From contig JAUJPC010000005.1 in NCBI GenBank assembly GCA_030447305.1, positions 124,001-188,000 of the forward strand: DNA of 64,000 nucleotides, written 5' to 3'. The stretch is from Actinomycetota bacterium (lineage in GTDB: Bacteria > Actinomycetota > CADDZG01 > JAHWKV01). Under the pieces are notes generated by a model that was given only the letters and a program-made list of their open reading frames with translations, had not been told where the DNA came from and ran no database searches. The position numbers and the translations under genes are program-made. Of the stretch, positions 58,928 to 64,000 are shown piece after piece (positions within the stretch are counted from its first letter, which is position 1; every line of letters begins with the position of its first letter).

Positions 58928-59125
58928 ATGGCGCTTAAGTACAGCTGCGCATCTGCAGGAGCCGACTCTTGTGGCTTCTCCACCACCGCAACCGACAAGG
59001 CGGACCTGGCGAGGCAGCTCGCCGACCACCTTTCCAGGGTGCACGCGGTGACGACGCCCACGCAGACCATCCTGCGTTACCTCGTCAAGTGCGCCGAGGA
59101 CAGGGGAAGCTTGGCCAACGCCTAA
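58928..59125 (+). CDS. DUF1059 family small protein
   Basis: 65 residues from ATG 58928 behind GAAAGGGG. Family features are KYSCASAGADSCGFSTTATD with paired Cys residues and LADHLSRVHAV followed by LRYLVKCAED. DUF1059 proteins are small, possibly metal-binding, of unknown role. The upstream region is AT-rich for this genome and probably holds the promoter. A strong hairpin follows. Confidence 0.75.
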   Translation: MALKYSCASAGADSCGFSTTATDKADLARQLADHLSRVHAVTTPTQTILRYLVKCAEDRGSLANA

Positions 59126-59147
59126 AGAAAGCTGGCGCTGTGGCTCA

Positions 59148-59169
59148 AGGCCCCCCTGTTGGGGGGCCT
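59148..59169 (+). terminator. Terminator-like hairpin after DUF1059
   Basis: AGGCCCCCC-TGTT-GGGGGGCCT, a perfect 9-bp GC stem with a 4-nt loop, 23 bp after the stop codon. It lacks a T-run. Confidence 0.6.
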
Positions 59170-59244
59170 CCTCGCGTCTGGACACGACCCGAGGCCGGGA
59201 TACCATTAGGTCCGAATTCGATAGGTACTTCTCAGGGAGATGCC

Positions 59245-60192
59245 TTGGCCCCACTTACCATCCCGGCTTTAAGGGGTTTCGTAAAGCTTGTGGACGAGGG
59301 CAGCTTCTCGGCGGCAGCCAAGCGGCTCGGTGTCACTCAGCCTGCCATCAGCGCGCAGATCCGCACGCTTGAGGACCACTTCGGAACCAAGCTGATAGTC
59401 CGCTCGGGACGCTCGTGGGTACCAACCGCAGCAGGGGAGCAGCTCTACGCCCACGCCGGCGAGCTGGCTACTGCAGCGGAGCGGCTGGAAGAGTCAATGT
59501 CAACCTTCGGCACGCTTCCGGCTGGGCGTCTCAACGTCGGAGCCAGCACGGTTCCCGGGGAATTCTTGCTTCCGAAGATTCTTGGCCCCTACTGCGAGAA
59601 GTACCCGGCCGTGCGGGTATGCGTCCAGGTGGGCGACACCGCCCACATCGCCGACCAATTGCTGCTCCGTCGGGTCGATATGGCGGTCATCGGGGCGGCC
59701 GTAGCGGTCGATCGCCTGGAGCTGATCCCGTTTGCGACCGATGAGCTGGTCCTGATCGCATCCACGGACAACCCGCTGGTGAACAAGAGATCCATCCACC
59801 GGGATGACCTGATCTTTCACCCTTGGGTCCTGCGAGAGCAGGGGTCGGGAACCCGGACGATGGTTAGCGAGGCGATGGCCGCAGTTGGACTGGATCCCGA
59901 GCGTCTAGGGGTGGTCCTGGAGTTGGGCACCACCGAGTCGGTCAAGCGGGCGGTAAAGGCGAACGTGGGCCTGTCCTTCATCTCCACCTATGCACTCGAG
60001 CCGGGAGAGACCAGCGGAAAGGGGGACCTCAGAGTGTTGAACGTGCCGGGTCTCAAGGCTCAAAGGACCCTTTACATTGCCGTCGAGCGGGGCCGGACGC
60101 GGAGGAACTCCGTGGATGCCCTTCTGGATTTCCTGAGCTCAAAGGAGGTCGCCGACCAGCTCAAGAAACTCAAGTTCAAGCCCGGGAGATAG
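59245..60192 (+). CDS. LysR-family transcriptional regulator
   Basis: 315 residues from TTG 59245, five bases after AGGGAGA. N-terminal winged HTH: LRGFVKLVDEGSFSAAAKRL, GVTQPAISAQIRTLEDHFG. The periplasmic-binding-like effector domain follows (GRLNVGASTVPGEFLLPKIL, VDMAVIGAAVAVDRLELIPF). The effector-domain layout is close to CysL/CbbR-like regulators that respond to small anions or phosphorylated metabolites. No divergent target gene is adjacent, so the regulon cannot be inferred. Confidence 0.92.
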   Translation: MAPLTIPALRGFVKLVDEGSFSAAAKRLGVTQPAISAQIRTLEDHFGTKLIVRSGRSWVPTAAGEQLYAHAGELATAAERLEESMSTFGTLPAGRLNVGASTVPGEFLLPKILGPYCEKYPAVRVCVQVGDTAHIADQLLLRRVDMAVIGAAVAVDRLELIPFATDELVLIASTDNPLVNKRSIHRDDLIFHPWVLREQGSGTRTMVSEAMAAVGLDPERLGVVLELGTTESVKRAVKANVGLSFISTYALEPGETSGKGDLRVLNVPGLKAQRTLYIAVERGRTRRNSVDALLDFLSSKEVADQLKKLKFKPGR

Positions 60193-60318
60193 CGGCTCCG
60201 GCTGGCAGCACACAGCGGGCAGGCGCTTTGTGCTTCCGAACTTTCCTAACTTGCCGCAGAAGTGTCGCTAGGGGAGTAGATTCCGCCTATCGGAGTGGCG
60301 GACGAATTGAGGGAGACG

Positions 60319-60456
60319 ATGAAGCTGACGGTAAATCGAATCATGTTCGGGCTGGCTGCGCTGTGCTTTCTTCTGGCGCTTCTCGGAGTGGCGTTGGGAA
60401 CCTTCAACCTGGTAACGCTGGGACTGCTGTTCCTCGCGCTGGGCTTGGCCCTGTAA
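60319..60456 (+). CDS. Two-helix mini membrane protein
   Basis: 45 residues from ATG 60319 behind GAGGGAGA. It is nearly all hydrophobic: MKLTVNRIMFGLAALCFLLA, then a turn GTFNLVTLG and a second helix ending in TAA. No family recognised. It precedes the VOC gene by 7 bp and is likely co-transcribed with it. Confidence 0.6.
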   Translation: MKLTVNRIMFGLAALCFLLALLGVALGTFNLVTLGLLFLALGLAL

Positions 60457-60463
60457 GCAAATC

Positions 60464-60844
60464 GTGGGGCGGATCCAGCATGTGACGGTCACCGTTCCGT
60501 CGGAGGGCCTGATCCGAGCGGCGGAGGCGTTTTACCGGATGCTCGGTGGGATTCCCCTGGAGCGGCCCCCAATGCTGGCGGCCGACACTCCCGGTTGCTG
60601 GCTTGGCTTCGGCGACACGCAAGTTCATGTGATTGTCGGTGAAGCCGAGCCGGGACCGGCGCATTTCGCGCTGGACATCGGGCGGGACTACGACCCAGTC
60701 CTCGACCGGCTCACCAAGGCGGAGGTGGGCCGCCGGGATGCCCGGAGGCTGTGGGGAGCCCGGCGCTGTTTCGTGCAGGACCCGGCCGGAAATCGGATAG
60801 AGCTATTCGAGTGGCCTCCCGAGTCGGTTCCCGAAAGCGGCTGA
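60464..60844 (+). CDS. VOC-family protein
   Basis: 126 residues of the glyoxalase/bleomycin-resistance fold: RIQHVTVTVPSEGLIRAAEA, FYRMLGGIPLERPP, GCWLGFGDTQVHVIV, then CFVQDPAGNRIELFEW. The metal-site pattern (His near the start, His after QV, Glu in RIELFEW) is visible. Substrate unknown. The GTG start is 7 bp after the mini-protein stop. Unrelated in sequence to the broken VOC genes of the duplicated cassette. Confidence 0.82.
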   Translation: MGRIQHVTVTVPSEGLIRAAEAFYRMLGGIPLERPPMLAADTPGCWLGFGDTQVHVIVGEAEPGPAHFALDIGRDYDPVLDRLTKAEVGRRDARRLWGARRCFVQDPAGNRIELFEWPPESVPESG

Positions 60845-60846
60845 CT

Positions 60847-61125
60847 TCAGTCCGGGATAAGGCCCTCTTCGGTCAGCAGCTCACGAATGTCCTCAAGGGT
60901 GGAGTCGGGGCCCGGCAACAGCAGGTCCGAAGGGCCCAGATAGTCGTCGGGCATCGGTTTTCCCAACCGCTGCACCGCCTCAAGTACCTTCACCAAACCG
61001 GCGTGAAGCGCAGCCTCATCGTGCTGCTCAACCGGGCCGGTGAGGGCATCGTCCAGCGCGTTGAGCTCCTCCATGGAGTCATCGGGAACCTCGAACTGGC
61101 CGACTCCGAGAACCCTGATGATCAC
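60847..61125 (-). CDS. pspAA: PspA-associated protein PspAA
   Basis: 92 residues with the PspAA layout: MIIRVLGVGQFEVPDDSMEE, LNALDDALTGPV, LGKPMPDDYLGPSDLLLPGP and LEDIRELLTEEGLIPD at the end. It partners PspA in actinobacteria and archaea. The start overlaps the pspA stop by 4 bp. It is the last gene of the TPM/pspA/pspAA operon. Confidence 0.88.
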   Translation of the reverse strand: MIIRVLGVGQFEVPDDSMEELNALDDALTGPVEQHDEAALHAGLVKVLEAVQRLGKPMPDDYLGPSDLLLPGPDSTLEDIRELLTEEGLIPD

Positions 61126-61868
61126 TTTCCATTCTCCCCGGCGCTCTTCGACTCAATGGCGGGAGCTTGCTTGTACCCGATCTCCTGCTTCAACCGCTCC
61201 AGCTCCAGCTCAACTCCGGTGGTGCGGTTGTAGCTGTCGAGCTGCGCCTGGATCGGGTCGGAGGGAGCCGATAAGTCCTCCAGCGCTCCGGAGCTGATCA
61301 TCTCGTCCAGTGCGCCCGCCCGGGCCTGCATCTGCTCGGTCCGGTCCTGGGCCCTCTGCATTGCCATGCCGACGTCGCCCATCTCCTCGGAGATGCCGGT
61401 GACCGCCTCGCTGATCTTGGTCTGAGCCTCGGCAGCGGTGTAGGTCGCCTTGATGGTCTCCTTCTTGATGCGGAAAGCATCAACCTTCGCCTGCAGCCTC
61501 CGGGAGGCCTCGGACAACTTCTCCTCCTCCGCCTTCAGCTGGTCGTGCTGGGCCTTCAGCTCGGTCAGCTGGGTGAGGATGGTGGTTCGGCGAGCAACCG
61601 CCTCCCGGGCGAGATCCTCCCGCTTGTGGGAAAGGGCCTGGCGGGCCTGGTCTTCCAGCTTCTCGCCGGATTCACGCAGCTGTTGCGCCTGCAGCTCCAC
61701 CCGCTTGCGGGAGGTGGCCACGTCGGACAGCCCCCGACGGACCTTCTGCAGCAGATCCAGCTGCCGCTGGTAGCTGTAGTCGAGAGTCTCCCGGGGGTCC
61801 TCCGCCCGATCGAGGGCCTTGGAAGTCTTAGCTTTGAAAATTGTTGAGATGCGCTGCGCAATTCCCAT
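61122..61868 (-). CDS. pspA: PspA/IM30-family membrane stress protein
   Basis: 248 residues, almost entirely coiled coil, of the ESCRT-III-related PspA family that binds and stabilises stressed membranes. N-terminus GIAQRISTIFKAKTSKALDR, then DPRETLDYSYQRQLDLL and long Glu/Gln/Arg-rich helices. ATG 61868 is supported by GGAGG eight bases upstream; the frame is open to 61883. It lies 30 bp downstream of the TPM-domain gene. Confidence 0.92.
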   Translation of the reverse strand: MGIAQRISTIFKAKTSKALDRAEDPRETLDYSYQRQLDLLQKVRRGLSDVATSRKRVELQAQQLRESGEKLEDQARQALSHKREDLAREAVARRTTILTQLTELKAQHDQLKAEEEKLSEASRRLQAKVDAFRIKKETIKATYTAAEAQTKISEAVTGISEEMGDVGMAMQRAQDRTEQMQARAGALDEMISSGALEDLSAPSDPIQAQLDSYNRTTGVELELERLKQEIGYKQAPAIESKSAGENGK

Positions 61869-61898
61869 CGATACTGCCTCCAATCTGCGAAAAAGTCC

Positions 61899-63245
61899 TT
61901 AGCCGAAGTCGCCCCCGCCGAAGTCCCCAAACCCTCCGCCGCCCCCGAAGTCTCCGCCCCCGAAGTCGCCGAAGTCTCCCCCCCCGAAGTCTCCGCCCTC
62001 GAAGCCGCCGCCCATGTCCTGGCCGAATCCTCCGCCCCAGCCGCCGCCCCAGCCCCCTCCGAACATGGAGCCGAGAAGGAAGCCCTGCAGAAGCCCGTAT
62101 CCGCCGAATCCGCCGAACCAGCCTCCGGCCCACGGTCCGTAGTATCCGGGCGCATCCCAGTACGGCATGCGCTCTCCCCGGACCGTGATCTCCCGCGAGT
62201 GAGGGGACTCGCCCTGGGCAATTAGCTGGGCGTCGGCAGCACAGGCGGGAACCTTGCGGGGGGATCCGCCATCGGGTGCCCAGGTCACATCTTCTACCGA
62301 GGGACCGTGCCGGGGGTCGAAGAAGCACGGGGCCCGCCGTGCCGGCAGCTGACGTCCCTCCAGAATGGCCTTCGCCGCTTCCATCGAGTAACGGCCGTCG
62401 GCGAGGGCCTCGGTTACCTGCTGCAGGTCCTGAGGACGCTTGGCCCGGTCGAGGTTCTGGGTGGCCGTTTCGTAGGCGCCGAGGGCTTTGACGTACTCCT
62501 CTTTCGCGCGGGGATCCGAACTGGGCATCTCAACCTGCAGGTCCAGGGCCCGCAGATCGTCGCCCAGGGCGACCAGGTCCTGGAGCGCAACCTCCTTGAC
62601 CTCCTCGAGCTGCCGGCGCTCCTCCGCCTCCATTCGTTTCTTGTTGCGCCTGAAGGAAAACGCCACCGCTCCTCCGCCGATCGCCAGCAGAGCGATTGGA
62701 AGGACGCCAAAACCTCCGCCTCCGGAGGAATCCTCGGAGGTCCTGCCTCCGCCTCGGGCCGCCTCGTCCAGCCGTTCAACGAAGTCGGTGAGTACCCCCG
62801 CCGCCCCGCCTCCAGAGTTGTTTTTGACCGCTTCATTAGCAATTTCAGGAACAACGCCACTCTCGAACTCGGTGCTGCCCGCACGCAGCTCGCTGCCCAC
62901 CACCACGGCGTAGGTGCCCCGGCGGCCTACCGCTTCTGCAATTTCGGTGAGGACCGCTGCCGTGCTGCCCCCGGCCTCGTTGCGAGCACGCTCCGGCAGC
63001 ACCGCGATGTAGGTGGGACCGGCGTCGGAGCTGCCTATCTGCTGCCGCAAGTTCTCGGCTTCCTCTGCCGAAAGAGCGGAAGAGGCGTCGGGATCGACGT
63101 AAACCGGATCAGAGCGCAGCCCCTCGACTGCGCGCTCCACCGCAGACGCGGTTGTGGTCTGCGCACCCGCCGGGATCATCTGAAATGCCAGGAGGCCGCA
63201 GACAGCGACCGCAAAGAGAAGGAACCGTCCGATGCTTCGGCGCAC
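61899..63245 (-). CDS. TPM-domain membrane protein with Gly/Phe/Asp repeats
   Basis: About 448 residues. A signal peptide (RFLLFAVAVCGLLAFQMIPAGA) leads to a TPM-like domain (DPVYVDPDASSALSAEEAEN, RQQIGSSDAGPTYIAVLPER, GTYAVVVGSELRAG). A Gly-rich linker and membrane helix (GVLPIALLAIGGGAVAFSF) follow, then a cytosolic coiled region (RMEAEERRQLEEVKEVALQD) and a C-terminal low-complexity tail of GGDFG/GGGFG repeats. GTG 63245 fits the ribosome binding site GGAAGG (nine bases); ATG 63254 is adjacent to it. TPM proteins are common partners of PspA, and the operon order supports an envelope-stress role. Confidence 0.8.
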   Translation of the reverse strand: MRRSIGRFLLFAVAVCGLLAFQMIPAGAQTTTASAVERAVEGLRSDPVYVDPDASSALSAEEAENLRQQIGSSDAGPTYIAVLPERARNEAGGSTAAVLTEIAEAVGRRGTYAVVVGSELRAGSTEFESGVVPEIANEAVKNNSGGGAAGVLTDFVERLDEAARGGGRTSEDSSGGGGFGVLPIALLAIGGGAVAFSFRRNKKRMEAEERRQLEEVKEVALQDLVALGDDLRALDLQVEMPSSDPRAKEEYVKALGAYETATQNLDRAKRPQDLQQVTEALADGRYSMEAAKAILEGRQLPARRAPCFFDPRHGPSVEDVTWAPDGGSPRKVPACAADAQLIAQGESPHSREITVRGERMPYWDAPGYYGPWAGGWFGGFGGYGLLQGFLLGSMFGGGWGGGWGGGFGQDMGGGFEGGDFGGGDFGDFGGGDFGGGGGFGDFGGGDFG

Positions 63246-63365
63246 GATGCACATCCTTCCGGTAGGGAATTTTAGTTTACGGGCTCCCCGAACTTTACAA
63301 ACGGGATCTGGGTGAAGGGTTCCCTTTCGCCCCGCTGTTGACACGCCCGGTGGGAAACTGGCCCG

Positions 63366-63776
63366 ATGGAGGACGCCGGGAAAGGCAGGACCACGAAGCA
63401 GTGGTGGATCGGAACGCCGGTGCTCGCCGCTTACAGCTGGTGGGCCACCGCCCTGCAGCCGTTCACTGCCCCGGCCCTGGTGGTGACCCTCGCAACGGGC
63501 CTGGCTGTGATGGTCGCCGGCAGCTGCATGCGGCAGCGGCGGGGGCGGCCCGCGACCCTTCGACCGGCGGAGTCTGTCTGGAGCGCGGGGCTGGCGGCTT
63601 GGGGGATCCTTCTCATTGGGCTGGCCGTCTGGGAGCTGGCGGCTTTCCTCCAGCTGCCCCGGTCGGAGCACCCCACGCTCAGCTCTCTCGCCAACTCGGT
63701 ATTCGATAGCCATCCGGTGCGGACGTTGGCCTTCGGGGCGTGGGTTGCGGCTGGGTTCGGGATCGCACGGCGGTGA
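63366..63776 (+). CDS. Membrane protein of unknown function
   Basis: 136 residues with about four hydrophobic helices (TPVLAAYSWWATALQPFTAP, ALVVTLATGLAVMVAGS, AGLAAWGILLIGLAVWELAA and a last short one). N-terminal arm is charged. It overlaps the next gene by GTGA and resembles the first member of the DUF6186 pair in actinobacteria, but I do not assign a family. Confidence 0.6.
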   Translation: MEDAGKGRTTKQWWIGTPVLAAYSWWATALQPFTAPALVVTLATGLAVMVAGSCMRQRRGRPATLRPAESVWSAGLAAWGILLIGLAVWELAAFLQLPRSEHPTLSSLANSVFDSHPVRTLAFGAWVAAGFGIARR

Positions 63777-63979
63777 GCCGGGACCTCACGATGGCGGGCT
63801 ATCTTCTGATAGCGGTTGCCTGCTTGGCGATGGAGGTTGCCGGCCGCCTGAGCCGGCGATTCCCTGCGATGGGCGACGCGGTGGCCATCTTCAGCCGGTT
63901 CCGCTTCGGGCGTCCGCTGATGCTCGCTGCTTGGCTATGGGCAGGCTGGCACTTCTTCGTTCGGGCCAACTGGGTTTAG
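63773..63979 (+). CDS. DUF6186-like small membrane protein
   Basis: 68 residues from GTG 63773, overlapping the upstream stop (GTGA). It begins MSRDLTMAGYLLIAVACLAM, EVAGRLSRRFPAMGDAV, with a second helix LMLAAWLWAGWHFFVRANWV. The [LI]-A-G-Y-L...E-V-A-R...W-L-W-x-G-W-H-x-F pattern recalls DUF6186. Function unknown. Confidence 0.6.
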   Translation: MSRDLTMAGYLLIAVACLAMEVAGRLSRRFPAMGDAVAIFSRFRFGRPLMLAAWLWAGWHFFVRANWV

Positions 63980-64000
63980 ATCGTCTCGGCTCGCTTAGGA

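Noticed and set aside
1-64000. CRISPR array, prophage or biosynthetic cluster
   Set aside because: Reading through the window I saw no regular repeat-spacer pattern, no phage structural genes and no multi-domain synthase.

Overview
The window is a high-GC, gene-dense chromosomal segment from an actinobacterium, probably an uncultured lineage outside the best-studied orders. The evidence is lineage-typical genes: a fused E1/E2 2-oxoglutarate dehydrogenase (Kgd/OdhA type), a class II GlpX fructose bisphosphatase, PspA with its partner PspAA, an O-mannosyltransferase, a SepX/GlpR-like membrane protein beside moaC and galU, and NarL-type two-component genes. There is no rRNA operon, CRISPR array, transposase or phage module. 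One tRNA, tRNA-Ala(CGC), is present.

Layout. 1-7.1 kb: end of ctaB, two overlapping MFS transporters, glpX, a 5'-3' exonuclease and a sucrase/ferredoxin-like protein. 7.1-11.9 kb: lon, a MarR regulator and a PhoD-like phosphatase, sharing a palindrome GTTGC-N4-GCAAC. 11.9-19.7 kb: an AlkA-type glycosylase, small conserved proteins, the large kgd gene, a SRPBCC protein and a DoxX-like protein. 19.5-25.6 kb: an exact tandem duplication (period 3044 bp) of a decayed accessory cassette (VOC protein, ECF42-type sigma factor, YCII protein, DUF1801 protein), bounded by pieces of the DoxX gene. 25.9-36 kb: msrB, tatD-metG, an AbrB regulator, rsmI-DUF192, a PMT mannosyltransferase, a PfkB kinase and an M1 aminopeptidase. 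35.8-37.5 kb: a WxL-like secreted protein with a DUF916-like membrane partner.

37.7-49.6 kb is a signalling district: universal stress and CBS proteins, a flavoprotein overlapping a stand-alone cyclic-nucleotide-binding protein, and divergently a TPR-cyclase, a large LuxR-family ATPase regulator and a ferredoxin-cyclase fusion, then a NarL/DesK-type two-component system facing a SHOCT membrane protein. The co-location suggests a local redox/stress to cyclic-nucleotide circuit (inference). 49.7-64 kb: tRNA-Ala, a translin homologue, the SepX-like protein, leucyl aminopeptidase, moaC-galU, a GAF-GGDEF diguanylate cyclase, an FmdB zinc ribbon, CpaB, a lipoprotein, a LysR regulator, and the TPM-protein/pspA/pspAA operon.

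The most notable observations are the ferredoxin-cyclase fusion and its neighbourhood, the hybrid DoxX junction that records how the tandem duplication (or an assembly loop) arose, the shared MarR-like operator at lon, and several genes whose N-termini are best explained by AUU, AUA or AUC start codons.
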